Translations under genes and position numbers: made by a program | Notes under the pieces: generated by a model | What the model saw: the letters and a program-made list of their open reading frames with translations, nothing else | Databases searched by the model: none | Told to the model about the DNA's origin: nothing | Part shown: positions 1 through 9,006 of the stretch, piece after piece | Layout: every line of letters starts with the position of its first letter | Position numbering within the stretch: the first letter of the stretch is position 1 | Assembly: GCA_029060725.1 (NCBI GenBank) | Contig: JAIDTL010000010.1 | Span: 1 to 43,496 of the forward strand | Direction: 5' to 3' | Length of the DNA: 43,496 nucleotides | DNA from: Muribaculaceae bacterium | GTDB taxonomy: Bacteria; Bacteroidota; Bacteroidia; Bacteroidales; Muribaculaceae

Positions 1-17
1 TTGTGTATTGAAAGAAG

Positions 18-869
18 TCAAATTATTTCTGGATGATGTAAAGTGTATACATGATTTCGTATTTCTTCGGCGAGCTGAGGGTAGGATTTGCCGGAATTCT
101 TCAGTTCGGAGACGCTTATGGGCTTTCCGATTATGATGCGGAATCGCTTGCCTCGTGAGGCACACAGTTCGGCAGGGAGGGTAGCTTGCTCTATATTCAC
201 TTTGATGCCGAGTTTCTTTCTCCATTTTGCGAGACGGTAGAATCGCTTGCGGTTCAATGCAACGAATCTTACCGGTACGATGTCTCGGTCATTCTCGATG
301 GCTTTCTGCACAAATGCCTTCTGCCATTTAAGGTCGTGAACTTCTCCTCCGAGATGAAGCCTTGACACAAGTCCTGCCGGGAATATTACAATCTGACGAT
401 CGGACGAATATGCTGAGTTGATCGCCTCAGCAGCAGCCCGAGCTTGACTTCCATATTTGTTGATCGGAAGAAATACGTTGCTTAGAGGCTCAACATTCAT
501 AAGCAAGTCGTTGACCAGAAAACTGATATTCTCATCTCCATAACGCTGCCCCAATACCGCTATAAGTGCTATTCCGTCCAGTCCTCCTAAGGGATGGTTG
601 GATGCAAATACCACACGTCTGTCAGATGTGGGGAGATTCTCAACTCCTTCTACTTCAACATCAATGTCCAGGTGCTTAAGGACTTTTCGAGAGAACTCGT
701 TTCCCTGCGAAGGGTAGCTGATTCGGAGTATCTCGTTTAATTCATCCTGATGGATGAGGCGGGCGAGTGCGGTGTAGAGGAAGCCTGGTATGAGCTTTTG
801 CTTACTGGAAGGGATTCTCTTTTTAAGGATGGCTTCGATGTCAAGTTGGAGTAATTGTCTGTCAGACAT
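18..869 (-). CDS. PlsC-family lysophospholipid/aminolipid acyltransferase
   Basis: A 283-residue acyltransferase that probably transfers an acyl chain to a lipid hydroxyl at the inner face of the cytoplasmic membrane. The HX4D-type catalytic motif reads NHPLGGLD (about residues 91-98), and a second block, FPAGLVSR (about 162-169), fits the phosphate-binding part of PlsC-like enzymes. The hemolysin-like style resembles the O-acyltransferases (GlsA/OlsA type) that finish glycine or ornithine lipids in Bacteroidales, but the partner N-acyltransferase is not visible; it could lie beyond the left edge, downstream of this gene. The family is clear, the substrate is inference. It has no long membrane helix. 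It lies 131 bases downstream of obgE on the same strand, with a palindromic repeat element between them. The ATG at 867-869 is the only plausible start seen. Confidence 0.85.
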   Translation of the reverse strand: MSDRQLLQLDIEAILKKRIPSSKQKLIPGFLYTALARLIHQDELNEILRISYPSQGNEFSRKVLKHLDIDVEVEGVENLPTSDRRVVFASNHPLGGLDGIALIAVLGQRYGDENISFLVNDLLMNVEPLSNVFLPINKYGSQARAAAEAINSAYSSDRQIVIFPAGLVSRLHLGGEVHDLKWQKAFVQKAIENDRDIVPVRFVALNRKRFYRLAKWRKKLGIKVNIEQATLPAELCASRGKRFRIIIGKPISVSELKNSGKSYPQLAEEIRNHVYTLHHPEII

Positions 870-897
870 GATATATACAAATATTCTAAATCATAAA

Positions 898-984
898 GCG
901 CCTCTCCGAGGCTACTGTCATATTATAGGATGACCCCAGACTTCTGTCTGGGGTTTCTGCATAATTATCAGCTCTCCGAGCTGA
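898..984. repeat. REP-like palindromic intergenic element with three hairpins
   Basis: Three perfect short hairpins lie in 87 bases. The outer two are GCCTC-TCC-GAGGC (900-912) and TCAGCTC-TCC-GAGCTGA (968-984), which share the CTCTCCGAG core. The central one is ACCCCAGAC-TTCT-GTCTGGGGT (933-954). The flanks between the hairpins are also imperfectly symmetric (CTG near 914 and TTAT near 922, mirrored by ATAATTATCAG at 961-971), so the whole unit is close to one long inverted repeat. No T-run follows on either strand, so it is not a standard intrinsic terminator. The layout resembles REP/BIME or MITE-type dispersed elements; that identity is inferred, as only one copy is in the window. Confidence 0.6.
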
Positions 985-1000
985 TTGTGGAATTTGATCT

Positions 1001-2212
1001 TTACTTGCCGGTGCCTTTCTTGGCTCCTCGCCAAGTGGCATCTTCATCGTTGACGGATTGCTCTTCGTCCCAGAACTCATCTTCCCATTCCTCATCAGTT
1101 TCCGGAATCCATTCTTCTTCCTCATCATCATCTTGATGGAATATGAATTCATCTTCCTCTTCCACTCTGTGATGGCGATCAAGATCTCGGTGTGTGATTG
1201 TTGACTTGGCAAGATTATCCTCTGAATTGATCTCGCGCCAGAGCAAGTCTTTCAATTCAGTAAGTCCAAAACCGGTGACAGCGGAGATAAAGACGGTAGG
1301 GATTCCTTCAGGAAGTTCCTTCTTCATCTCTTCCATCATCTCCTCATCAAGCATATCGCTCTTTGAGATTGCAAGCACTCGGCTCTTGTCCATAAGCTCC
1401 GGATTGAACTGCTTTAGCTCATTCAGAAGTATTTCATAATCCTTCTTTATGTCTGTGGAATCTGCCGGAATCATAAATAGGAGGACTGCATTGCGCTCGA
1501 TATGGCGGAGGAAACGAAGTCCGAGTCCTTTGCCCTCGCTCGCTCCTTCAATGATACCGGGGATGTCTGCCATTACAAAGCTTTGGCCATTACGATAGCT
1601 CACAATGCCAAGACTTGGCTCCATTGTAGTGAAAGGATAGTCAGCGATCTTTGGCTTAGCTGCGGATATCGCAGATAGAAGAGTGGATTTTCCGGCATTC
1701 GGAAATCCGACAAGACCTACATCACCAAGCAGCTTCAGTTCAAGTACCACAGCCTTCTCGATTGCCGGTTGCCCCGGTTGAGCATAGCGTGGAGCGCGAT
1801 TGGTGGAAGTGGCGAAATGCACATTGCCTCGTCCACCCTTGCCTCCACGAAGAAGCTTTATTTCTTCGCCATCGCGGGTGATCTCGCAGAGGTATTCGCC
1901 GGTTTCTGCGTCGAATACGGTAGTGCCTACAGGCACTTCGATGATTCTGTCTTCTCCATCCTTGCCGGTCGAGCGGTTTTCGCCACCACTCTGTCCGTCT
2001 GTTGCGAAGATATGACGTTGATATCTCAAGTCAAGAAGAGTCCATTTATGACGGTTACCACGAAGTATTATATGTCCACCTCGTCCGCCGTCGCCACCGT
2101 CAGGACCACCCTTAGGGATGTATTTTGCACGATGATAGTGGCGGCTTCCGGCACCACCTTTTCCTGAACGGCACAGTATCTTTACATAATCTATGAAATT
2201 TGATTCAGCCAT
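1001..2212 (-). CDS. obgE: Obg/CgtA GTPase involved in ribosome assembly
   Basis: A 403-residue Obg-family GTPase that binds the 50S subunit and links GTP level to ribosome maturation and growth. The N-terminal glycine-rich Obg fold is evident ([18 protein letters not shown], then [13 protein letters not shown]). The G domain follows from about residue 160: G1 GFPNAGKST, switch [11 protein letters not shown]3 [16 protein letters not shown], and a G4 written SKSD instead of the usual NKxD. After about residue 335 comes a long, strongly acidic tail rich in D, E and W, typical of Bacteroidetes Obg and variable elsewhere. It has its own 109-base upstream gap, with no clear -7 element. The ATG at 2210-2212 gives the canonical MAESNFIDY start. 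Confidence 0.97.
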   Translation of the reverse strand: MAESNFIDYVKILCRSGKGGAGSRHYHRAKYIPKGGPDGGDGGRGGHIILRGNRHKWTLLDLRYQRHIFATDGQSGGENRSTGKDGEDRIIEVPVGTTVFDAETGEYLCEITRDGEEIKLLRGGKGGRGNVHFATSTNRAPRYAQPGQPAIEKAVVLELKLLGDVGLVGFPNAGKSTLLSAISAAKPKIADYPFTTMEPSLGIVSYRNGQSFVMADIPGIIEGASEGKGLGLRFLRHIERNAVLLFMIPADSTDIKKDYEILLNELKQFNPELMDKSRVLAISKSDMLDEEMMEEMKKELPEGIPTVFISAVTGFGLTELKDLLWREINSEDNLAKSTITHRDLDRHHRVEEEDEFIFHQDDDEEEEWIPETDEEWEDEFWDEEQSVNDEDATWRGAKKGTGK

Positions 2213-2321
2213 AATTTTCTAATTCATAATGCACAATGCATAGTTCATAATTCAATATAATAGTTGCCTCACATGCATGATGACGCGTACGTAGTGCGTT
2301 ATCTGCATTGTTTGTCATTGG

Positions 2322-3374
2322 TCAGAAACGTCCGGAAGTGACTTCGTTGGCATAGCGGAAGTCGTCGGGTGAGCCAATGTCGATCCATGTGCCCTCTATG
2401 ACAAAATGTGACACTTTCAGTCCTTTCGCAATCAATGACTCCACAAAGTCTGGAGCATCGAGGTATTCCCCTCGCTTTATATCGCCCAAGACATTGCGGT
2501 CTATTATATATACGCCTGCGTTGGCAAAATGGTTGAATGTTGGTTTTTCTTCAAGTCCGGTCACTCTGTCTCCATCTGTCTTAATGATGGCAAATGGAAC
2601 TGAAACGGTATAGGGGATAGTCGCCATCGTCAACACCGCTCCTGAATCGACATGATGTCTCCAGAGCTTTTCAAAATCAATGTTGGTGAGCAGATCAGAA
2701 TTCATCACTATCACATAGTCTTGGGTAAATGAATCGATCAGTGCTATGCTACCCATCGTCCCAAGTCGGCACGGTTCTTCTATGCAATGCACACTCCCTT
2801 GCCATTTAGGGTCGGAGAAATGCTCTATGATCTGTTCCTTAAGATAGTTTACAGTTACGTAAATATCGTTCACTCCATAGCGTTGTAACGACTCGATATT
2901 ATAATCAATTATAGGTTTGCCTCCCACTTTAAGTAGAGGTTTCGGTGTGTCGAGTGTCAGAGGGCGAAGTCGTTCACCCCGTCCCCCTGCCATTAGCACA
3001 GCATCAGCAGGAATGGCAGATTTCATTTCCCGAAGGTCGAGGATATCCGTCAGAATGCCATCTGTCGTCACAGGAAGCAGGTTGATGTGCCTTTCTCTTG
3101 CGCGAGCCACAGTATTATATCTTTCTTCCGGCGATGCGTCAGATGTGAGAGATATGAACTTCCTGAATGCGATTTCGCCTGCAGTGTCTTCAATAGTGTG
3201 GCCATTAATAAGAGCTCGGCGTATATCTCCGTCGGTCACGCTTCCGATCAGCTTCCCGTCTTCTTCTAAGGCAAATAGAGTCATGGAGTCACCGCTCAAC
3301 TCGTTTAGAGCTGTCAATGTCTCCTTTATTGTAGACTTCCCGCTTATAATGTGCTTGCCGATGCGCCGGTTCAT
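2322..3374 (-). CDS. CBS-domain sugar-1-phosphate nucleotidyltransferase
   Basis: A 350-residue fusion of an N-terminal CBS-domain pair (about residues 10-115; GSVTDGDIRRAL is a typical CBS end) and a C-terminal nucleotidyltransferase (about 122-350). The signature is AGGRGERLRPLT followed by PKPLLKVGGKP, and MNSDLLTN supplies the metal-binding Asp. Such enzymes make NDP-sugars from sugar-1-phosphate and NTP; the CBS pair may sense adenosine nucleotides. The same architecture is known in PtmE-like guanylyltransferases of nonulosonic acid pathways, but no other such gene is present here, so the substrate is open. Its ATG overlaps the last 4 bases of the acyl-CoA synthetase gene, suggesting translational coupling of two functionally unrelated-looking genes. 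Confidence 0.85.
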   Translation of the reverse strand: MNRRIGKHIISGKSTIKETLTALNELSGDSMTLFALEEDGKLIGSVTDGDIRRALINGHTIEDTAGEIAFRKFISLTSDASPEERYNTVARARERHINLLPVTTDGILTDILDLREMKSAIPADAVLMAGGRGERLRPLTLDTPKPLLKVGGKPIIDYNIESLQRYGVNDIYVTVNYLKEQIIEHFSDPKWQGSVHCIEEPCRLGTMGSIALIDSFTQDYVIVMNSDLLTNIDFEKLWRHHVDSGAVLTMATIPYTVSVPFAIIKTDGDRVTGLEEKPTFNHFANAGVYIIDRNVLGDIKRGEYLDAPDFVESLIAKGLKVSHFVIEGTWIDIGSPDDFRYANEVTSGRF

Positions 3375-5236
3375 TTCTCTTCTATTTCTTCTGGAATAAG
3401 GGGAGTATCTCCATCTCTGGGTCCATCATACATGGCTTCTATCTCCTTGGCATATCTCTTCGCGACCACGGGTCTACGCACTTTCATTGTGTTGGTCACT
3501 TCTCCATGGGTAATAGAGAAATGATTGGGTAGCAACGTTATCTTTTTGATCTGCTCGTAAGATGCGAGGTCTTTCTGAAGCTCGTTGATCTCCGACATGA
3601 GCATGTCGATCACAACAGGATTCTTTAGAAGGGCTTCTACATTTTCCGTGTCAAGTTTCTTCGAAGTTGCCCATGCAAGAAGTTGAGAAAGGTTTGGCAC
3701 GACAAGAGCTGTCACATATTTACGCTCATCGCCTATGACAGCAACTTCATCGATAAATTTATTCTCTGCCAATCTGCTTTCAAGAAGCTGAGGAGCTATA
3801 TATTTGCCATTGGATGTCTTGAACAGGTCTTTGACACGTTCGGTAAGCACCAATGCTCCGGTTTCTGTGAAATATCCTGCATCTCCGGTGCGGAACCATC
3901 CGTCGTCGGTGAAAGCTTTGGCGTTCGCATCCGGATTGTTGTAATAGCCGGCTGTCACTGTAGGCCCTTTCACAAGAATTTCACCCTCTTTGTCTATCTT
4001 CACTTTCACCATTGGAAGTGGCTTCCCTACAGTGCCGATTTCGAAATCTTTAAATGGGAATGCGGATACGGTAGCAGTGGTTTCACTAAGTCCATAGCCG
4101 ATTATGACATTGATGCCAATCGACTGCATGAACTCGGTGATGCGAGGACTCAATGGTGCTCCGGCTGTAGGGAACATCTTCGGGTCTGGCAATCCAATGG
4201 CCTTTTTTACTTTCGAGAAAACTCGCTTGTCCCAGAATTGATATTCTTTTTCAAGCCAAGATGGCACCGGCTTCCCTTCACGCCTGAATCCAAGGTTGCG
4301 ACGATATCCAACTCGGATAGCGCGGCCCACCATCATCTGCTGCACCTTGCTCATCTTTGAGATTTTCTCTTTGACGCCGGCGTAGACTTTCTCCCAAAAT
4401 CTGGGTACGCAAGTCATAAGGTTTGGCTTCACTTGAGGCAAAGTGTCTTGGATGATTCGGGGATCTTCATTTATTGCTATTCTGATTCCTTTTGTCAAGC
4501 AGAAGAAACACCATGCCTTTTCCAAGATATGGCTCATCGGCAAGAATGCCATAGAGAGGTCCTTGTCTGTGACATTGATCAAGAATTTGAGGTGAGCCTC
4601 CATGGCTGCATCATAGTTGGAGTGGCTAAGACATACACCTTTAGGTTCACCGGTAGTTCCTGAAGTGTAAATCAATGTAGCGATATCTTCAGGGAGTCCA
4701 CGATCCGTTCGCTGCTCCACAAGGATACGGGTGTCTTCATCGGCATCAACACCAATCTTCATGAAATCTTCCCATACAATTGATACAGTGTCGTCAGCAT
4801 AAATGTCAAAACCCTCTTTCTTGAATATTACTATTTTGTCTATTTGTTCAGGATGGCTTTTCCAATAGTTATATGCCAGCGGATACTGATGCTTTTCCCC
4901 TACAAAAAGAATCCTTGGCTGTCCATCGTTTACTATAAAGTCATATTGTCCCTGGCTGCTGCTTGAATACAGGGGAATAGTCGCTGCTCTATTGCGAAAT
5001 CCCGCAAATTCTGTGATAAGAATTTGCGGAGTATTGTTGGAGCATATAGCGATTGTGTCTTTCTCCTTCAGCCCAAGGCTAACCAAGGCTCTGGCAGCGA
5101 CGTCTATTTGCACACGGAATTCTTCCCAACTTGTGGGTAGCCATTCCCCCGCTTTGCGCCAGCAATAGCGGTATGCTTCTCTGTCGCCATATTTCTCCGC
5201 CTGTCGGCGAATCATTTCTACAAGTTTATTTGCCAT
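3371..5236 (-). CDS. AMP-dependent long-chain acyl-CoA synthetase
   Basis: A 621-residue ANL-superfamily enzyme that activates fatty acids with ATP and CoA. The P-loop A3 motif is YTSGTTGEPKGV (about residues 190-201). Later motifs are GYGLSETTA (about 380-388), the adenylate-binding TGD in GWFRTGDAG, and the hinge-type LTERVKDLFKTSNGKYIAPQLLE (about 468-490), where K in SNGKYIAP is the usual A10-like position. Length and the FATP/long-chain style (eukaryotic ACSL-like) match the Bacteroidetes long-chain fatty acid-CoA ligases. It is the first gene of a two-gene unit with the nucleotidyltransferase. Its start faces topA across about 290 bases. No confident promoter was seen for it on the minus strand. 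Confidence 0.93.
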   Translation of the reverse strand: MANKLVEMIRRQAEKYGDREAYRYCWRKAGEWLPTSWEEFRVQIDVAARALVSLGLKEKDTIAICSNNTPQILITEFAGFRNRAATIPLYSSSSQGQYDFIVNDGQPRILFVGEKHQYPLAYNYWKSHPEQIDKIVIFKKEGFDIYADDTVSIVWEDFMKIGVDADEDTRILVEQRTDRGLPEDIATLIYTSGTTGEPKGVCLSHSNYDAAMEAHLKFLINVTDKDLSMAFLPMSHILEKAWCFFCLTKGIRIAINEDPRIIQDTLPQVKPNLMTCVPRFWEKVYAGVKEKISKMSKVQQMMVGRAIRVGYRRNLGFRREGKPVPSWLEKEYQFWDKRVFSKVKKAIGLPDPKMFPTAGAPLSPRITEFMQSIGINVIIGYGLSETTATVSAFPFKDFEIGTVGKPLPMVKVKIDKEGEILVKGPTVTAGYYNNPDANAKAFTDDGWFRTGDAGYFTETGALVLTERVKDLFKTSNGKYIAPQLLESRLAENKFIDEVAVIGDERKYVTALVVPNLSQLLAWATSKKLDTENVEALLKNPVVIDMLMSEINELQKDLASYEQIKKITLLPNHFSITHGEVTNTMKVRRPVVAKRYAKEIEAMYDGPRDGDTPLIPEEIEEK

Positions 5237-5359
5237 TATATTGGGTCTTAATTTAAGGCATAGAAGTCACATACAGACTTCCTCTAACATATATAACGAT
5301 TATTATCACCTTTTGGCACTTCAACTTCCAACTAAATTATCACTTATCTTACTTTTTCA

Positions 5360-5375
5360 CTGATGAAAACATCAG
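5360..5375. other. Small inverted repeat in the acyl-CoA synthetase/topA divergent region
   Basis: CTGATG-AAAA-CATCAG forms a perfect 6-bp stem with a 4-base loop. TGATGAAAA recurs directly at 5380-5388. It lies between two divergent genes and upstream of the topA promoter, so it could be an operator, but the size is small enough to be chance. Confidence 0.25.
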
Positions 5376-5421
5376 CTTTTGATGAAAAATCCCATTTTCT
5401 TCAAAAACATTACACCTTAAT

Positions 5422-5453
5422 ATTGCGTTTTTTCAAATAAAGTATTAATTTTG
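5422..5453 (+). promoter_or_regulatory. Bacteroidetes-type promoter of topA
   Basis: ATTG (5422-5425) is followed after 20 bases by TAATTTTG (5446-5453), matching the -33 TTTG / -7 TAnnTTTG consensus of the Bacteroidetes primary sigma factor. Transcription would start near 5458, leaving a leader of about 65 bases before the preferred topA start. Confidence 0.65.
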
Positions 5454-5524
5454 CGTCAAAAAATTATCGCAAATTCGCTATTTGAGCGGATTATTCGATG
5501 TGAATGCCTGATTATAAGGATATT

Positions 5525-7873
5525 ATGAACAATCTTGTAATAGTAGAGTCGCCGGCAAAAGCTAAAACCATTGAAAAATTCCTTGGTAAGGGATACACTG
5601 TGCTCTCTTCCTATGGTCACATCCGCGACCTCAAGAAAAAAGGAATAGCTATAGACTTCGACAATAATTTTCAGCCGGAATACGAAATTCCGGCTGATAA
5701 GAAAGATACAGTACGCAAGCTTAAGGAAGCGGCTAAGAAAGCAGATATGGTTTGGCTCGCTTCCGATGAGGACCGCGAAGGTGAGGCCATTGCTTGGCAC
5801 CTGTATGAAGTGCTCGGACTTAATCCCAATAATACAAAACGAATTGTTTTCCACGAGATTACTAAACCGGCAATCCTAAATGCCATTGCTAATCCTCGAG
5901 ATATAGATATCGATCGGGTGAATGCCCAGCAAGCACGTCGGGTACTTGATCGTATTGTCGGTTTTGAACTCAGCCCTGTGCTTTGGAAGAAAATCAAACC
6001 ATCCCTTTCTGCCGGGCGAGTGCAGAGTGTGGCTGTGCGTCTGATATGCGAACGCGAAAAGGAGATTGCGGCTTTTACTCCTGAGTCTTATTTCAGAGTT
6101 TCTGCGCAATTCGGCATTCCCGGATCTAATGCAGGACTCAAGGCCGATCTGTCTCGTCGTTGTGCTGATGAGAAGGATGCAATGGAGGTCTTGAGCGAAT
6201 GTCATGATGCTGCATTTAGAATTGCTGAGGTTGCTGTGCGTCCCGGCAAACGCCAACCTTACCCTCCGTTCACGACGTCTACACTCCAGCAAGAGGCATC
6301 TCGCCGTTTGGGATTCTCTGTCAATCAGACGATGGTCATCGCCCAGAAACTGTATGAAGATGGTAAAATCACATATATGCGTACTGACTCAACTAATCTT
6401 TCAGAACTCGCACTTCGCGACATTTCCGATACGATTAAGAAAGACTTAGGCGACCAATATCTCAAGGTCAGACACTATCATACTCACTCGAAGGGGGCAC
6501 AAGAGGCTCATGAAGCTATCAGACCTACATACGTCAGCAACCGTACCATTGAAGGAGATGCTAAAGAACAGAAACTTTACGATTTGATATGGCGTCGGGC
6601 TGTAGCTTCCCAAATGGCTGATGCCGAGATTGAGAAAACTACAGTCGACATCGCCATAACTCCCTCTGCTGATAAAGTTTCAGAAGATACTTCTCATGGT
6701 GTATTCAAAGCTGAAGGTGAAGTCGTCGTCTTCCCGGGTTTCTTGACTGTCTATCAGCAGGGCGCTTCCAAAGATACGTCTCTACCTCCACTTTCCGTAG
6801 GAATGGACCTAATTCCAAAAGAGATTACAGCTACTGAAGACTACACTCAGGCTCCTCCAAGATATACAGAGGCATCCCTTGTGAAGAAAATGGAAGAACT
6901 CGGCATAGGCCGTCCTTCCACATACGCTCCGACTATCTCTACAATCCAGCAGCGTGAATACGTGAAGCGTGGTGAGAAAGAGGGTGTCCCACAAGATTTC
7001 AAAGAGATTATACTTAAAAATGGGAAGATTTCATTAAATACCAAGACTCTTGCTGTCGGCTCGGAGAAAGGGAAACTTGTCCCGACTGATACAGGAATGG
7101 TGGTCAATGATTTCCTGACAGAATATTTCCCCGATATCCTGGATTATAATTTCACAGCTAAGATTGAGGAGAAATTCGATGATATAGCTGAAGGGAAACT
7201 ACCTTGGCAAAATGAAATGTCTGAGTTCTATGGCGATTTCCATCCTGAAATCGAGAAGATTAATAAGCTCAAGATGGAGCATAAGATAGGGGAGCGTGAA
7301 CTTGGGGTCGACCCTAAGACCGGACGTGCAGTCTATGTGAAGATTGGACGTTTCGGACCTATTGTACAAATAGGTGAAGCTACTGATGAGGACAAACCAC
7401 TCTTCGCTTCCCTTCAGCCCGACCAGAGTGTGCAGACTATCACTCTCGAAGAGGCTCTTAAGCTGTTTGAGCTTCCTCGCGATGTGGGTATGTATGAAGG
7501 AAAGAAAATTCTCGCTGCAGTAGGTCGCTTTGGACCATATATCCGTCACGACTCTGTGTTTGTGTCTATACCTAAGGATATGTCGCCATTGTCGATTACA
7601 GAGGCTGAGGCTATCGAGCTTATTGAGAAGAAACGTGCTGATGAAGCTAATAAGTTTATAAAGTCATTCCCCGAGCGTCCGGAGATTGAAATCCTCAATG
7701 GCAGATATGGCCCTTACTTCACGTATTTGCCTGATGGCGCAAAAAAGAAAATCAACTATAAGATTCCTAAAGGCACAGATCCACTCTCATTGACATTGGA
7801 AGATGTGCTTAAACTCATAGAGCAGCAGGATGCCGCTCCAAGAAAGCGTCCCACTGCACGTTCTAAAAAATAA
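5525..7873 (+). CDS. topA: DNA topoisomerase I (type IA)
   Basis: Relaxes negative supercoils through a transient tyrosine-DNA bond. The Toprim domain opens directly with NLVIVESPAKAKTIEKFLG, and DEDREGEAIAWHL is the metal-binding acidic cluster. The catalytic Tyr lies in ITYMRTDSTNLS. The C-terminal part has topoisomerase I C-terminal repeats (KIGRFGPIVQIG, AAVGRFGPYIRH, NGRYGPYFTYL) and no CXXC zinc fingers, as in many Bacteroidetes. I chose the ATG at 5525 because NLVIVESP sits at the extreme N-terminus in homologues and AAGGA lies just upstream; an in-frame ATG at 5504 would add seven residues. prfB starts 5 bases after the stop, so the two are probably co-transcribed. Confidence 0.97.
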   Translation: MNNLVIVESPAKAKTIEKFLGKGYTVLSSYGHIRDLKKKGIAIDFDNNFQPEYEIPADKKDTVRKLKEAAKKADMVWLASDEDREGEAIAWHLYEVLGLNPNNTKRIVFHEITKPAILNAIANPRDIDIDRVNAQQARRVLDRIVGFELSPVLWKKIKPSLSAGRVQSVAVRLICEREKEIAAFTPESYFRVSAQFGIPGSNAGLKADLSRRCADEKDAMEVLSECHDAAFRIAEVAVRPGKRQPYPPFTTSTLQQEASRRLGFSVNQTMVIAQKLYEDGKITYMRTDSTNLSELALRDISDTIKKDLGDQYLKVRHYHTHSKGAQEAHEAIRPTYVSNRTIEGDAKEQKLYDLIWRRAVASQMADAEIEKTTVDIAITPSADKVSEDTSHGVFKAEGEVVVFPGFLTVYQQGASKDTSLPPLSVGMDLIPKEITATEDYTQAPPRYTEASLVKKMEELGIGRPSTYAPTISTIQQREYVKRGEKEGVPQDFKEIILKNGKISLNTKTLAVGSEKGKLVPTDTGMVVNDFLTEYFPDILDYNFTAKIEEKFDDIAEGKLPWQNEMSEFYGDFHPEIEKINKLKMEHKIGERELGVDPKTGRAVYVKIGRFGPIVQIGEATDEDKPLFASLQPDQSVQTITLEEALKLFELPRDVGMYEGKKILAAVGRFGPYIRHDSVFVSIPKDMSPLSITEAEAIELIEKKRADEANKFIKSFPERPEIEILNGRYGPYFTYLPDGAKKKINYKIPKGTDPLSLTLEDVLKLIEQQDAAPRKRPTARSKK

Positions 7874-7878
7874 TAGCG

Positions 7879-8994
7879 ATGATAACGCAAGAACAACTTA
7901 AAGAGGCGGAAGAACGTACCGCTGCACTTAAAAGATACCTTGACATTGACTCCAAGAAAATTGAGGTTGAGGAGGAAGAACTTCGTACGCATGTTGCTGA
8001 TTTTTGGGAAGATCGTAGTAAGGCAGAAGCTCAGATGAAGAAGATCAAGGATCTTCATTTCTGGATTGACTCATACGAAGCTCTTGAAAAGCAAGTGGAG
8101 GAGCTCAGGCTCGCCTTTGATTTTGTAAAAGAGGGCCTCGTCACTGAAGAAGAAGTGGATGAGCAGTATGCCACGGTTGCCAAAGATATTGAGAATCTTG
8201 AACTTCGCAATATGCTGCGTCGCGAAGAAGACAAATTAGGCGTTGTGCTAAAGATTAATTCCGGAGCCGGCGGCACTGAAAGTCAGGACTGGGCTCAGAT
8301 GCTTATGCGACTTTACCTCCGTTATGCTGAGCGTCATGGTTATAAGACATCTATTGCTCAACTTCTTGAAGGTGATGATGCCGGAATTAAATCGGTGACT
8401 ATCAATATTGAGGGCGACTATGCCTACGGTTACCTTAAGAGTGAGAACGGCGTGCATCGTCTTGTGCGTGTCAGTCCTTATAATGCCCAAGGCAAACGAA
8501 TGACATCGTTTGCTTCCGTATTTGTCACTCCTCTTGTCGATGATACAATTGAAATCAATGTCGAGCAAGCCCGTATCTCCTGGGATACTTTCCGATCAGG
8601 TGGTGCCGGAGGTCAGAATGTAAATAAAGTGGAGTCTGGTGTCCGCCTGCGCTACCAATATAAAGACCCGTATACCGGTGAAGAAGAGGAGATCCTAATT
8701 GAAAATACTGAAACACGCGACCAGCCCAAGAACAAAGAAAACGCCCTGCGTCACCTCCGCTCGATATTGTATGAGAAGGAGATGAATCATCGCCTTGAAG
8801 AGCAGGCAAAGGTGGAGGCGGGCAAGAAAAAGATTGAATGGGGATCGCAGATTCGCAGCTATGTATTCGACGACCGTCGAGTAAAAGACCACCGTACCAA
8901 TTACCAGACTTCTGACGTCAACTCCGTGATGGACGGTGAAATTGACGAGTTCATCAAGGCTTACTTAATGGAATTTGCTGCTACCGAAAACTAA
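7879..8994 (+). CDS. prfB: Peptide chain release factor 2, without programmed frameshift
   Basis: A 371-residue RF2 that ends translation at UGA and UAA codons. The peptidyl-tRNA hydrolysis motif GGQ is at residues 244-246 (SGGAGGQNVNKVESGVR). The stop-recognition tripeptide, SPF in E. coli RF2, reads SPY here (199-201, in RVSPYNAQGKRMTSFASV). The whole protein is one continuous frame: where many bacteria carry the CUU-UGA-C +1 frameshift site, this gene reads CTT-GAC (7939-7944, Leu21-Asp22) in frame, so the usual RF2 autoregulation is absent. It lies 5 bases after topA and 12 bases before the next gene. Confidence 0.97.
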   Translation: MITQEQLKEAEERTAALKRYLDIDSKKIEVEEEELRTHVADFWEDRSKAEAQMKKIKDLHFWIDSYEALEKQVEELRLAFDFVKEGLVTEEEVDEQYATVAKDIENLELRNMLRREEDKLGVVLKINSGAGGTESQDWAQMLMRLYLRYAERHGYKTSIAQLLEGDDAGIKSVTINIEGDYAYGYLKSENGVHRLVRVSPYNAQGKRMTSFASVFVTPLVDDTIEINVEQARISWDTFRSGGAGGQNVNKVESGVRLRYQYKDPYTGEEEEILIENTETRDQPKNKENALRHLRSILYEKEMNHRLEEQAKVEAGKKKIEWGSQIRSYVFDDRRVKDHRTNYQTSDVNSVMDGEIDEFIKAYLMEFAATEN

Positions 8995-9006
8995 AACTCC
9001 GATAGC

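Noticed and set aside
930..1136. Serine-rich open frame on the plus strand
   Set aside because: It is the reverse of the acidic tail of obgE; the Ser run comes from GA-rich codons read backwards. No signal for an independent gene.
2917..3399. 160-codon plus-strand frame opposite the nucleotidyltransferase gene
   Set aside because: It lies wholly antisense to a well-conserved enzyme and has no recognisable family, promoter or plausible start region.
3683..4360. 225-codon plus-strand frame inside the acyl-CoA synthetase gene
   Set aside because: Antisense shadow of conserved ANL motifs; composition is not protein-like.
5504..5524. Upstream start of topA
   Set aside because: Seven extra residues precede the conserved NLVIVESP; the ATG at 5525 fits the family better, although the longer form cannot be excluded.
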